From assembly GCF_008831285.2 (NCBI RefSeq), contig NC_045139.1, forward strand, positions 27,929,808 through 27,993,807: a DNA stretch of 64,000 nt, given 5' to 3'. Source of the DNA: Nymphaea colorata (taxonomy: Eukaryota; Streptophyta; Magnoliopsida; Nymphaeales; Nymphaeaceae). The notes beneath the pieces are model-generated. The model was not told the DNA's origin, made no database searches, and saw only the letters and a list, made by a program, of their open reading frames with translations. Made by a program: the position numbers and the translations under genes. Positions within the stretch are counted from its first letter, which is position 1. Each line of letters starts with the position of its first letter. This document shows positions 22,481 through 35,889 of this stretch, piece by piece.

Positions 22481-24779
22481 TCTCTTAATGATATAGGATT
22501 GCAAAGGAATCAGGTACTACGAACCTTCCTTTGTCTTAAAGCATTGTATGAGAATCCACTTTATAAGTATATAAATAATCTAAAAAGGTTAATGGTTTTG
22601 TACTTGAGTGGAGGAAATTTCACAGAACTACCCAACTCTATAGGTGATCTTATTCTTCTGAAACATCTCAACCTAACAAACACAAAAATAAAGGAATTGC
22701 CTGCTTCAATTGGGAAACTCTGGAATTTGCTATCGCTGTTTTTAAGTGGCAGTGAGATAAAAGAGTTGCCCAAGGAGATAGGACAGTTGTGCAACCTAAG
22801 ACACCTGCGATTCGAAAATACAGATCAGCTTGAGTTTGTAGCTGAAGGTTTGGGTAAGCTTACTTGTTTGTGTACCTTGAGCAGATTTATTATATGTCAT
22901 AGAAATAAAGCTAATGTTGGCTGCAACGTAAAGGAGTTGAAGAATTTGATCAATTTGAAGGGGGAGTTAACTATAGAAAACATGGAGAGAATAACACTAA
23001 TCAATGATGCAAGTGAAGCTCTGCTGCAAGAAAAGAAAGACATTGAAAGTTTAGATCTTTCATTTGGAAATATTATTATTGGTGAAGAAACATCAGAAGA
23101 AGAAGAAAAAATAGTAGAAGACCAAGAGCACCTACTTCAACAACTACAGCTGCCACCTAACCTAAGGTCTCTGTCCTTGACAAGGTACTACGGAAAGAAG
23201 CTTCCTATCCATTGGCTTGATGGTTGTGTACACCTAGAAACAATCAAATTTCAGTCTTGCTCATGGATTGAGAAACTGCCTAGTTTTAGTAAGCTCAAGC
23301 GCTTGCATCTTTATGATTGTCACCATCTAAAAACATTGGCTGCAAGCCCATGCTTGGACGAATTGGTAACAGATGGATGTGCGAGCTTCACGCAGCTGCC
23401 ATTTCGCCCCAAACTAGAGAGTGTTGAACTTTGCAATTTAGATAATTGGGAAGGATTTGAAAAAGGAGCTGAGAAATATTGCATAAAAACATTAGAAATA
23501 AGCAACTGCTTAAAGGTGAAGAGATTGCCTCACCTTCCCAATCTGCAAAGGCTGGAGATTAATTTATGTGATGAATTGAGCGCTCTCCTAGAAAAGGAAG
23601 AAGAAGCAGAGTTTGAACTGAACATGCCTGCACTGACAGAGCTGGTAATTCGTGGGTGTCATGCATTGGTGGAATTGCCTAACATGCCTATCTTGAAATC
23701 GTTGACAATAGAAGATAGTCATAAACTGAAACAACTAACTTTCATGGGCAAATTGGGGAAATCGAAAGTTCATGATTGTGAAAATTGGGAAGGATGGTCA
23801 CTCAAAAGAAAGGAAAATGAGGACATTGCCATCTTTATGTACAAACTATACATATCTTACTGTTCGAAATTGAGGACATTGCCTTCTTTTCCTGCTTTAA
23901 TACATATGAAAATTTGTGATTGTGAAGAGTTGCATGCTCTTTGGAGGGAAGACGATCAACCCATTGGGCTTGAAGTTCTTTGCATGTGTAATTGTCTAAA
24001 TGTGAGTTTTCAAGTTGACTGGTTGCTCCCACTTACCAAGATTCGAGATATGATAACAGATTGGTCCTTTTATGGTCTACATTTAACAACTTCAAATATT
24101 AAAGCTCTTCAGCGTCTTAAAGTACTAGGATTATTGGGTATGCCCTGTCGAAGTCTGTTGCCTGAATGGTTGTGGCATCACTCGGTCCTTGAATCTTTGG
24201 TATTGGATGGGGCAACAAGAAGCAGCTGGCACGGACCATGGGAAAAACTGAAGCAACTCGGGTTTCTTATTATAGGACAGTGCCAAGATGACACTAGCCT
24301 AGATGGACTCTTCAAACATTCACTACATTCAAGTGATCAGGCAACTGAGGAACAATCTTGTCCTTTCGAGGGGACACACTTCTCTGTTCCTCCGAAGCTG
24401 ACATGGTTGTCATTTATAGGCTGTTCCAAACTAAAATTGCTGCCAGACGGAGTCCAACACCTTGTCCACCTGAAATTCCTTACTCTAGAAAATTTGCCAG
24501 AGTATGGCTTCATTGCCACAATTCCTGACTAGCCTCCCCAAGCTTGAGTGGCTGGAAATTGTAGATTGCCCCAAACTAGCATCACTACCAGCGGGGTTGG
24601 AAGGGCGCTTGGGCAATGGGTTAGAGGTTTGGGGTAATTGTCCACTACTATTAGGAGGCTGTGGAGGACCTACATACGGGAGGTACGTGCCATTACCACT
24701 CTTTTTTATAAGTTCAACGGTTCGTAACTTCCCATTGCTTAATTTTGTATGGGTATCTCCCAACTACAGCATGTTATAA
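22481..24779 (+). pseudogene. CNL-type resistance protein LRR region, 5'-truncated and frameshifted
   Basis: The open frame 22481-24532 encodes a leucine-rich-repeat region like those of CC-NB-LRR (RPPR13/RGA-like) proteins. It opens with regular 23-residue repeats (LMVLYLSGGNFTELPNSIGD, LNLTNTKIKELPASIGKLWN, LFLSGSEIKELPKEIGQL). The GCNVKELKNLINLKGELTIE segment and an acidic loop near 23090-23130 follow, then irregular repeats rich in C/W (HLYDCHHLKTL, ISNCLKVKRLPHLPNLQRLE). No ATG, coiled coil or NB-ARC precedes it; satellite DNA directly abuts the 5' end. The frame ends at 24532, but the expected continuation MASLPQFLTSLPKLEWLEIV lies one base over at 24504. An extra T at 24503 explains the break. 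Such receptors detect pathogens inside the cell; this copy lacks the signalling half and is best called a relic. Confidence 0.9.
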
Positions 24780-25667
24780 ATACTTTTTTATAAAAATGAC
24801 TAGAACAGAGGGGCCATTGTGAGGGTGGGAATAGCAAAGCTACTTAATGTTTACATTTTTACTTGCTGTTTGTGATTTAATTGGACATCTACTGTTTAAG
24901 TGAAAAGCAAAGGTGCTACTCCTTGTATGTCTAAAAAAAAGCCTCCAAATATTTCATTAATTCTTAAAGGAGGACCCCAGAATATTGCAAAAGTTGCTGT
25001 GTGTATGCTTCAAGTTGTCGAATATATTTGAAATCTGGACCTAACACTTATGCAATTGATAAAAGTATCTAAAAACTTAATTTGCATATAGTTAAAGAAC
25101 AAATAGACTCACTAATTTTTAAATATATTAAATGTGCAAGAAAGGGATTTCAAATCAGCCTAAGGGTTTATATCCAGAAAGTGTTTTTCCTTTGTCTCCC
25201 TCGCTCTCCCTCACTCTGGTTGACCTCCCACGAAAATGGCAAGAAAGTCCCTGTCCATTTTCCACCAGAAATTTATGAAATGGCACCCCACCTCTACTTT
25301 AGCATCATGATAGTGAAATTGGTAGAAATCAGACCAATAGATCAGGGACAAAAACCATACCCGACCCAATAAATTATATTTTATTGAAAATAATTTTTTA
25401 TCAAAAAATTAAAGGGTCTGGTTTTCATCACTGACCCAAGTATTTGGTTTTTACCAATCTTTCTGTATGCATGTATATATGTATGTAGCATTTATAAAGT
25501 TGATCGATCCATTGGCTTATTGAACTCTACCTTTCTTTTAATTAATGTTTATGTGCTTAATGGGCTTCGCTCAGTAAGGCTAAATTTTGGTCGAGAATGT
25601 GAACTAGGGATGAGGTTTCCCTGGGACAAGAGAAATATTTTACAAACAAAACAAATGAACACTATTA
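24780..25667. other. Spacer between LRR relic and satellite
   Basis: Non-satellite, AT-rich sequence with no recognised gene or element. It may be the old 3' flank of the resistance gene. Confidence 0.5.
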
Positions 25668-28600
25668 AGCAAGTATACACAATTTTATTTGAATGTATCG
25701 TAAAGCAAATTTTACCATTGCATTACATAATCTGTTCTGTATGAATTTTATTGCCTCTTAGTAAATGTCTTTTTCTCATCAAATCAGTTCATATAGTGTT
25801 GTTATCACGATTTTATTTTAGTGTATTGAAAAACAAATACTGTAGTTGCGTTATTGCAATCTGTTTTGTCCGACTGCTTACTGTGTCTTAGTAAACACTA
25901 TTTTATCACAAAACCAGTACAGATAGTGTCGATATATTTAGTTTTGTTAAGTGCTTGTTGCATCCTTGTAAACACAATTTTACTTGAGTGTAATCCTACA
26001 GTTGCGTTATTGCACAATTTTTGTTCTTATCATGTCCTTGTAAACACACATTTTTTTTTGAGTGCTTATCGTGAACTTGTAAGCACGATTTTACTTGAGT
26101 GTATAGTAAAACGAATCTTGCAATTAAATTATCACATGTTACTTTGTGCTTACTGCATCTTTATAAACACGATTTTATTTTTGTGTATCGTAAACAAAAT
26201 CCTACAGTTGCATTATCGCAAAAGTTTTTGTTCGACCACTTATCGCTTCTTAGTAAATGCCTTCTTATCGGAAAACTAATCTATACTGTGTCGTCATTGC
26301 ATTTAACTTTTTCGAGTGCATATTGTGTCCTTGTAAACACGATTTTATTTGAATGTACCATGAAATGATTCTTGTAGTTGTATTATCGAGATCTATTTTG
26401 TGTGATTGCTTATCTCCTCTTCATAAATCTCTTATTATTGTCTAAGAGTTCTAGACAACGTCATTGTTGTATTTAATTTTTCTGAGTGTTTATTGCACCC
26501 TTGTAAGCATGATTTTAGTTGAATGTATCATCAGACGAATCCTCTAATTGCATTATCACAATCTGTTTTGTCCAACTAATTATCACCTCGTAGTAAATAA
26601 CTTTTTATCGCAGAACCAATCTTTATAGTGTCGTTGTTGCATTTAAATTTTTTGAGTGCTTATTGCCTCATTGGAAACACAATTTTGCTTAAGTATATCG
26701 TAAAATGAATCCTATGGATGCATTATTACATGATTTTTTGTTATTATTATGTCCTTGTAAACATGATTTTATTTGAGTGCATCGTAAAACGAATCCTGCT
26801 GTTGTGTTATCAAAATCTGTATCGTCCTACTGCTTAACTTTTCTTGTTAAATGCTTCTTTTTATCATAAAACCAGTCCATACAGTGTCTTTGCCAGATTA
26901 ATTTTTTTGATTGTTTCTCAAGGTCTTGTGAACATGATTTTATTTAAGTGTATTGCAAAATGAATAATGCAGCATCATTACTATAATATGTTTTATCCAA
27001 CTACTTATCACCTCTTAGTAGACTTCTTTTTATCGTCAAACCAGTCCATGTTGTGTCATTGTCGCATTTAATATTTTTTGAGTGCTTATTGTCCTTTTAA
27101 ACATGACTTTATTTGAGTGTATCCTAAAACGAATCCTATAGTTAGGTTATCGTAATCTGTTTTGTTTGACTGCTTTTTGCATTTTAGTAAACACCTTTTC
27201 GCTGTTAAACCAATCCATACATTGTTGTTGTTGCATTACTTTTTTCGAGTGCTTATTACGACTTTGTAAACATGATTTTATTTTAGTGTATCATAGAATG
27301 AAAACTTCAGTTGTATTATCGCAATTTATTTTCTCTAACTACCTATCGCCTTTTAGTAAATGTCTTTTTATCGTAAAACTAATCTACATAGCCTTGTTAC
27401 ACTTAATTTTTTTGAGTGCTTATTACATCCTTGTTTACATGATTTTACATAAGTGTATCGTAAAATGAACCCTAAACTTGCATCATCACACAATTTGTTG
27501 TGGTTATCACATCTTTATAAACATGATTTTATTTGAGTATATCGTAAAACAAATTCAGTAGTCATGTTATCAGAATCTACTTTGTCCAACTGCTTTTCAC
27601 CTCATAGTAAATGTTTTTTATAAAGCCAACCCATATAGTATCCTTGTTGCATTTAATTTTTTTGAGTGCTTATCTAGTCTTTGTAAACACGATTTTGTTT
27701 GAGTATGTCATAAAAAAATCCTACAATTGTGTTATCGAATTCTATTATGCCCGACTACTTGTCGGCTATTAGTAAATGTCTTTTTAGCATAAAATTAGTC
27801 CATATAGTGTCATCACATTTACTTTTTTTGAGTGTTTATCGTGTTCATGTAAACACATAAAAAGAATCTAACATTTCCTTTATGACGTGATTTTTTGTGC
27901 TTATCATGTCCTTGTAAAGCATGATTTTATTTGAGTGTATTGTAAAACAGATACTATAGTTGCGTTATCGCACACTTTTTTTATGACTACTTATTGCCTA
28001 TTAGTAAACGTATTTTTATCATTAAACCAATCCATGCAATGTTGTCGCATTTAATTTTTCTAAATCCTTGTTGCATCATAGCAAACATGATTTTATTTTA
28101 TTGTATCTTCTAATAAATCCAATAGTTGCATTATCACAATTGTTTTGTCAGACTGCTTATCAACTCTTAATAAATGCCTTTTTATCGTAAAACCAATCCA
28201 AACAGTGTCATTGTCACATTTAATTTTTTCGAGTGCCGATTGCATCCTTCTAAAAATGATTTTATTTTAGTGTGTCGTAAAACGAATGCTGTAGTTTTTT
28301 TTATTGCAATCTGTTCTATCCAACTACTTACCACCTCTAAGTAAACACCTTTTTGTCATAAAATTAGACCATATAGTGTTGGTGTCAAATTTAATTTTTT
28401 CGAGTTCTTATCACCACCTTGTAAACATAATTTTACTTCAGTGTATCGTAAAGGGAATCCAACAGTTGCATTATCACACAATTTTTTGTTCTTATCGCAT
28501 GCTTTTCAACACAATTTTATTTGAGTGTGTTAACGAATCCTACAGTTGTATTATCACAATTTATTTTGTCGACTGCAATTGCTTCTTAGTAAACACATTT

Positions 28601-31600
28601 TTATCGTAAAAACAGTCCTTACAGTGTCGTAGTTGCATTTAATTTTTTCGAGTGCTTAATGCATCCTTGTAGACATGATTTTATTTGAGTGTATCATAAA
28701 TTAATCCAACAATTTCGTAATGGCATTCTGTTTTGTTCGACTATTAATCGCCTCTTAGTAAATGCCTTTTTATTGTAAAACTAGTCCATACAGCACCATT
28801 GTTGCATTTAATTTATACTCATCACGTCCTTTTAAACAAGAATTTATACGTAGTTGTGTTGTCGCAATCTGTTTTGTATGACTACTTATCATAGAATCAG
28901 TCCATACAATGTCCTTGTCACGTTTAATTTTTCCAAGTGCTTATCTTCTCCTTGTAAATATGATGTTACTTGAATGTATCGTAAAATGAGTCCTACAGTT
29001 GTATTATCGCATGATTTTTTATTCTTATGGCATCTTTGTAAAAATGATTTTGTTTAAGTGTGTCCTAAAAAGGATACAACAGTTGCATTATTGCAATCTC
29101 TTTTGTTTGTCTACTTATCGCCTTTTAGTAAACATTTTTTAATTGTAAAACCAGTCCATATAGTGTCGTTGTTGCATTTAATTTTTTTGAGTACTTATTG
29201 TGACATTGTAAACGCGATTTTATTTGAGTGTATCATAAAACAAATCACATAGTTGCATTACTACAATTTCTTTTGTCCAACTGCTTATTGCCTTTTAGCA
29301 AATGCCTTTTTATTGTAAAACCAATCCATACAATGTCCTTGTCGCATTTAATTTTTTTGAATGATTTGTTGCATTCTTAAAAACATGGTTTTATTTAAGT
29401 GTATCGTATAATGAATCCTGCAGGTGCATTTCATAATCTATTTTGTTAGACTACTTATCGCCTCTCTGTAAATGCCTTTTTATCGTAAAACTAATTCATA
29501 AATTGACATTGTCGCATTTAATTTTTTTTAGTGCTTATCACATCCTTGTAAGCACGTTTCTATTTCAGTGCATTGTAAAATGAATGATACAATTGTGTTA
29601 TCACAATATTTTTTATCGAAATACAAATTATGTAGTTGCGTTGTTGCCCAATTTTTTTTGCTTATCATGTCCTTGTAAACATGATTTTATTTGGATGTAT
29701 CGTGAACCAAAACCTGCCGTTGCATTTCGCAATACGTTTTGTTTGACTATTATTGATTCTTAGTGAATCACTTTTTATCGTCAAACAAGTTCATATAGTG
29801 TCGTTATCACGATTTTGTTTCAGTATACTATGAAACAAATACTGTAGTTGCGTTATTCCAATCTATTTTGTCCAACTACTTATCACATCAGAGTTAACAC
29901 CTTCTCGTTACACAACCAGTCCAGACAATGTCATTACATTTAATTTTTCTGAGTGCTTGTTGCATCATTGTAAACATAATTTTACTTGAGTGTGTCGTAA
30001 AACGAATACTACAGTTGTATTATCAAACAATTTTTTGTTCTTATTACATCATTGTAAACACAAATCTTTTTTAGTACTTATCATGTCTTTGTAAGAACGA
30101 TTTTACTTGAGTGTATAGTAAAATGAATCCTGCAATTACATTGTCACACGATTTTTTGTGCTCATTGTATCTTTGTAAACATGATTTTATGTGAGTGTAT
30201 TGTAAAATGAATCCAACAGTTGCATTATCGCAAAAGTTTTTGTCCAACTCTTTATCACTTCTTAGTAAATGTCTTCTTATCGAAAAGCCAGTCAATATTG
30301 TGTCTTAATCGCATTTAAATTTTTCAAGTGCATATCGTGTCCTTGTAAACTTGGTTTTATTTGAGTGTACCATGAAATGATTCATGTATTTACATTATCG
30401 CAATATACTTTGTCTGATTGCTTATCGTCTCTTCATAAATGCTTTTTTATCGTCTAACAAGTCCATACAGTGTTGTTGTTGCATTTAAAATTTTTGAGTG
30501 TTCACTGCATCTTTGTAAGCATGATTTTCTTTGGATTTATCAGAAAACGAATTCTGTAGTTACATTATTACAATATATATTGTCCAACTGCTTATCACCT
30601 TTTAGTAAACACATTTTTATCGCAAAGCCAGTCCATAAGTGTCATTGTTGCATTTAATTTTTTCAAGTGCTTATCACCTCCTTGGAAACACAATTTTACT
30701 TGACTATATTATAAAATGAATCGTACAAATGCATCATAAACATTATTTTATTTAACTGTTTCGTAAAATTAATCCTGCTGCTATGTTAACAAAATTTGTA
30801 TTGTCCTACTACTTATCGCCTGTTATTAAATGCTTCTTTTTATCATAAAATCAGTCCATGGAATAAATTTTTTGAATTGCTTCTCACAACCTTGTGAACA
30901 AGATTTTTTTTTAGTGTATCGCAAAATGAATCATGCAGCTGCATGATTGCAATATGTTTTATCTGACTGCTTATTACCTCTTAGCAAACTTCATTTTATC
31001 TTAAAGCCAATCCATACTATGTCATTGCCGCATTTAATATTTTTTGAGTGCTTATCGTGTCCTTCAAAACATGACTTTATTTGAGTGCATCTTAAAATGA
31101 AACCTGTAGTTGTGTCATAACAATCTATTTTATCAAACTACTTATCGCCTCTTAGTAAATGCCTTTTTACCATAAAAGCAATGCATACATTGTTGTTGTT
31201 GCATTTAATTTTTTCAAGTGCTTGTTGCGATCGTGTAAACATGATTTTATTTGAGTGTATCATATTATTAATTATGCAATTGCATTATCACAATCTGTTT
31301 TCTCCGACTACTTATCACCTCTTAGTAAACACCTTTTTATTATAAAACTAGTTCACATAGTGTTGTTGCACTTTCAATTTTTTCGAGTGCTTATTGTGTC
31401 CTTCTAAACACAACTTTACTTAGGTGTATTGTAAAATGAACACTAAAGCTACATCATCGAATGATTTTTTGTGCTTATCACGAACTTGTAAACATGAATT
31501 TTTTTAGTGCATCCTTAAATGAATCATATAGTTACATTAAACCTATAAATATAGTGTCGATGTCGCATTTAATTTTTTCGAATACTTATCACGTCTTTGT

Positions 31601-33555
31601 AAATAAAATTTTATTTGAGTGTATTGTAAAACAAATTCTACAGTTGCATTATCGCAATCTATTTTGTCTGACTGCTTATCGCTTTTTAGTGAACATCTTT
31701 TTATCATAAAACCAGTTTATATAGTGTCATCACATTTAATTTTGGCGAGTGTTTATCGTGTCCTTGTAAAGACAATTTTATTTGAGTGTCTTGTTAAATG
31801 AATAATACAGTCGTATTATCGTAATCTATTTCGTTTGACTGCTCTTTCACCTCATAGTAAATGCCTTTTTATTGTAACCAGTCAATATAGTGTCGGTGCC
31901 ACATTTAATTTTTCAAGGTGCTGATCTTGTCTTTGTAAACATGATTTTGTTTGAGTGTATCATAAAACAAATCTTGCAGTTGTGATATCACAAACTGTTT
32001 TGTCTGACTGCACATTGACTCTTAGTAAATGCCTTTTTATCATAAAACTAGTCTTTGTAGTGCCTTTGCCACAATTAATTTTTTTTTAGTGCTTATCACA
32101 TCCTTGTAAACATGATTTTACTTGATTATATCGTAAAACAATCCTTCACATTCGTTATCACATGTTTTTTTGTCCAATTGTTTATTTCCCCTTACTAGAT
32201 GCCTTTATATCGTAAAACCAGTCCATACAATGTCGTTACATTTAATTTTTTTTGTCCTTGTAAAACAAGTCCTATAGTTACGTTATTGCAATATGTTTTG
32301 TCAAACCAGTTCATACAATGTCGTCACATTCAATTTTTTTGAGTGCTTATTGCATCATTGTAAACACGATTTTATTTGAGTGTATCGTAAAACGAATCTT
32401 GCAGTTGCGTTATCGCAATCTGTTTTGTCCAAATGCTTATCGCATCTTAGTAAATGCATTTTATTGCAAAGCCAGTCCAAACAGTGTCGTTGTGACATTT
32501 AATATTTATGAGTGCTTGTCGCCTCTTTTGAAGCGCAATTTTACTTGAGTGTATCGCAAAATGAGTCCTATGATTGCACTATCCCAACATTTTTTGTTGT
32601 TATTGTGTCCTTGTAAACATGAATCTTGCAGTTGCTTTATTGCAATTTGTTTTGTCCGAGTGCTAATCGCCTCTTAGTGACTGTCTTTTTATCGCAAAAC
32701 CAGTCCGTATAGTGTCGTTGTTGCATTTAATTTGTTTGAGTACTTATTGCCTCCCTAAAAACATGATTTTACTAGAGTATATTGTAAAATGAATCTTACA
32801 TATGCATTATTGTATGTTTTTGGTTTTTATCGCATCCATTTATACATGATTTTATTTCAATAACACATGAATCCTGCTGTTGCATTATTGAAATCTGTAT
32901 TGTCTGAGTGGTTAATGCTTCTTTTTATCGTAAAACCAATCCAAACAATGCCCTTTTTAGATTTAATTTTTCCAAGTGCTTATCACGGTCTTGTGAGGAT
33001 GATTTTATTATAGTGTATCATAAAATGAATCATGCAGTTAAGCTATTGCAATCTATTTTTTTCGACTGCTTATCACCTCCTAGTAAACTTCTTTTCATCG
33101 TAAAACAAGTCCAGACAATGTCGTTGTTGCATTTAATTTTTTTGAATGCTTGTTGCCTCCTTGTAAACATACTTTTACTTGAGTGTATCGTAAAACAAAT
33201 CCTACAGTTGCCTTATCACATGATTTTTTACTTATCACACAATTTTTTGCTCTTATTGCGTCTTTATAAACATTATTTTATTTCTAATGTTTCATAAAAT
33301 GAATTCTTTTGATGCGTTATTGAAATCTGTATTGTCTGACTATTTATTGCCTCGTGGTAAATGCTTATTTTTATAGTAAAACCAGTCCATATAGTGTCCC
33401 CGTCAGATTTAATTTTTCCAAGTACTTATCGCAGCCTTGCGAACATGATTTCATTATAGTGTATCATAAAATGAATCATGCAGCTATGTTATCAAAATAT
33501 GTTTTGTCTGACTGCTTATCACCTTTTATTAAACATTTTTTTATCATAAAACCTT
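25668..33555 (+). repeat. Satellite block 3, plus orientation (largest)
   Basis: About 7.9 kb of the same satellite. Clean units occur near 32330-32510, where a 90-bp half (GAGTGCTTATTGCATCATTG...) and a 79-bp half (AAATGCTTATCGCATCTTAG...) can be aligned to each other. Some stretches carry an extra half-unit marked by GCACAATTTTTTGTTCTTATC (e.g. near 26010 and 28480). Open frames in this block are short and reflect the repeat, not genes. Confidence 0.92.
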
Positions 33556-34550
33556 GGCAAAACAGATTGCGAAAAAGCAACTACAGCTGTATACACTGGT
33601 TTTATGATAAAAATGCATTTATTAAAAGGAGATAAGTAGTCAAACAAAACAGAATGCGATAACGTACTTATAGGATTCATTTTACAATACACTCTAATAA
33701 AACTATATTTACAAGGACATGAAAAGCACTCAAAAAAATCAAATGCGACAATGACATTGTATGGACTAGTTTTATGTTAAAAATGCATTTAATAAGAGGA
33801 AATAATTAGTCAAACAAAACAAATAGCCATATTGCAACTGCGGGATTCATTTTACGATGTTTATAATGATGTGATAAATTAAAATAATCATGAAATAATG
33901 TGTCTACATGATTTGATTTACAATACACTAATATAAAGTCACGTTTACAAAGACACAACAAGCACTCCAAAAAATGAAATGTGATAACACTGTATGGACT
34001 AGTTTTATGATAAAAGGCATTTAGTAGGAAGCGATAAACAATCAGACAAAACAAATTGTGATAATGTAACTGCAAGATTCATTTTACAATACAATAAAAT
34101 AAAATCGTGTTTACAAGGATGCGATAAACACAAAAACCGTACGAACGTAGCTGTAGGTTTCATTTTACAACACATTCAAGTACTATCGTGTATACAAGGA
34201 CGCAATGGCACTAGGAAAAATTAAATGCAAGCGCACTTTATGGACTGGTTTTATGATAAAAAGGTATTTATTAAGAGGCAATAAGCAGGCATACAAAATA
34301 GATTGTGATAGTGCAACTGCAAGATTCATTTTATGATACACTAAAAAAAAATCATGTGTACAAAGATGCGATAAGCACAAAAAGTTATACGATAACGTCA
34401 CTGTGGGATTCACTTTATGATTTACTCAAGTAAAATCATATTTATATTGATGTGATAAGCACTAAAAAAATGAAATGTGACAACACTGTATGGAGTGATT
34501 TTACAATAAAAATGTGTTTACTAATAAGCAGTAAAAAAAACATATATTTG
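33556..34550 (-). repeat. Satellite block 4, inverted orientation
   Basis: Orientation flips near 33555 (CATAAAACC|TTGGCAAAACAGATTGCG) and returns near 34550. Phrases such as AGAGGCAATAAGCAGGCATA and CTGGTTTTATGATAAAAAGG are reverse complements of the unit. Confidence 0.88.
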
Positions 34551-35430
34551 TATCATAAAACCTGCCCATGCAGTGTCGCTGTTGCATTTAATTTTTCAAG
34601 TGCCATTGTGTCCTTGTAAATACGATTTTACTTAAGTGTATTGTAAAATAAATCTTTCAACTATGTTATTGCACAATTTTTTGTGTTTAGCGCGTCCTTG
34701 TAAACACGATTATTTGAGTGTATCATAAAACGAATCCGACAGTTGCATAACCGCAATCTGTTTTGTCAGCCTCCGTATCGCCTCTCAATAAATACCTTTT
34801 ATTGTTAACAAGTCCATACAGTGTTGTTATCACATTTCATTTTTTGAAGTGTTTATCACATCCTTTTAAATATCATTTTACTTGAGTGTATTATAAAATG
34901 AATCCTACAGCTGCATTATCGCATGATTTTTTAAATTTATCATATCCTTATAAATAAAATTTTATTTGAGTGTATCATAAAACAAATACTATAGTTGCAT
35001 TATAGCAATCTAGTTTGTCTGATTGCATATTACCTCTTAGTAATTGCCTTTTTATCGTAAAATTAGTCCATACAGAGTTGTTGTTGCATTTATTTTTTTT
35101 GAGTTAATATCACGTCCTTGTAAACATGATTTTGTTATAATGTTGTTGTCGCAATATGTTTTGTCTTATTGCTTATTGCCTCTTAGTAGATGTCTTTCTA
35201 TCTTATAACGAGTCCATACAGTGCCGTAGCATTTATTTTTTTGAGTGCTTATCACGTCCTTGTAAACATGATTTTACTAAATTGTATCATAAAATGAATC
35301 CTACAGTTGTGTTACTGCAACTTATTATGTCTGACTGCTTATTGCTTCTTAGTAGATGTCTTTTTATCATAAAACCGGACCATATAGTGTTGTCGTCTCA
35401 TTTAATTTTTTTGAGTGTTTATCGCTTCCA
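34551..35430 (+). repeat. Satellite block 5, plus orientation
   Basis: Last block. It ends in GAGTGTTTATCGCTTCC at about 35430, where LINE-type sequence begins. Confidence 0.88.
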
Positions 35431-35658
35431 CTCTTTAAGGCCCCTAATGCTTTTTAAGATATCTCATTCACAATTATCGATCAATACTACATGAGAATAT
35501 GTGCTTACACATGTGATTACCTGATTGATCCATTGATGGTCAAACTTGAACAAATCCATGACATTGGCTAGGAAGACCCAATTCACTTTATCAGAGACCT
35601 TCAACATATCTTTTAGGAGCAAAGCCATTCCCCTTGACAATGTAGGCTATGGATTAAT

Positions 35659-35889
35659 TCATGAACCATGGAAGGCATTTTGTTCACTACTAATTAGCTT
35701 CTTAAGCATGAATTTTATTTTGTTGACCATGACTTTGGAGATAAACTTATAAGTACTATTGCATAATGCAATGAGCTTGAAGTCCTTGATATCCACTACT
35801 CCTTCGAATTTTGGGGGTAAAACCAAATATGCTCTATTCACCTTTGATACATTTTTTCCTATTTTAAAGAAGCCCTTGATAGTTTCCAT
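35659..35889 (-). pseudogene. LINE reverse transcriptase fragment
   Basis: Seventy-six residues open on the minus strand with VNRAYLVLPPKFEGVVDIKD and LIALCNSTYKFISKVMVNKI. This corresponds to the plant L1 RT region that normally reads 'RPISLCNV.YKI..K.LA.RL'. The conserved P of 'RPI' is replaced, and the downstream YADD-type motif is not visible. Confidence 0.78.

Noticed and set aside
22499-24532. LRR frame as an intact gene
   Set aside because: The open frame has no ATG at its beginning, lacks coiled coil and NB-ARC, and ends in a frameshift with its continuation one base over.
25668-33555. Many open frames of 60-140 codons in the satellite blocks
   Set aside because: They share the same repeated residues (FILVY, ILQLHY, LFIVKPVH) because they are translations of the tandem unit in different frames; no start context, no domain.
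19748-35430. CRISPR-like regularly spaced repeats
   Set aside because: The repeat fills the whole unit with no unique spacers, and the genome is a plant; it is satellite DNA.
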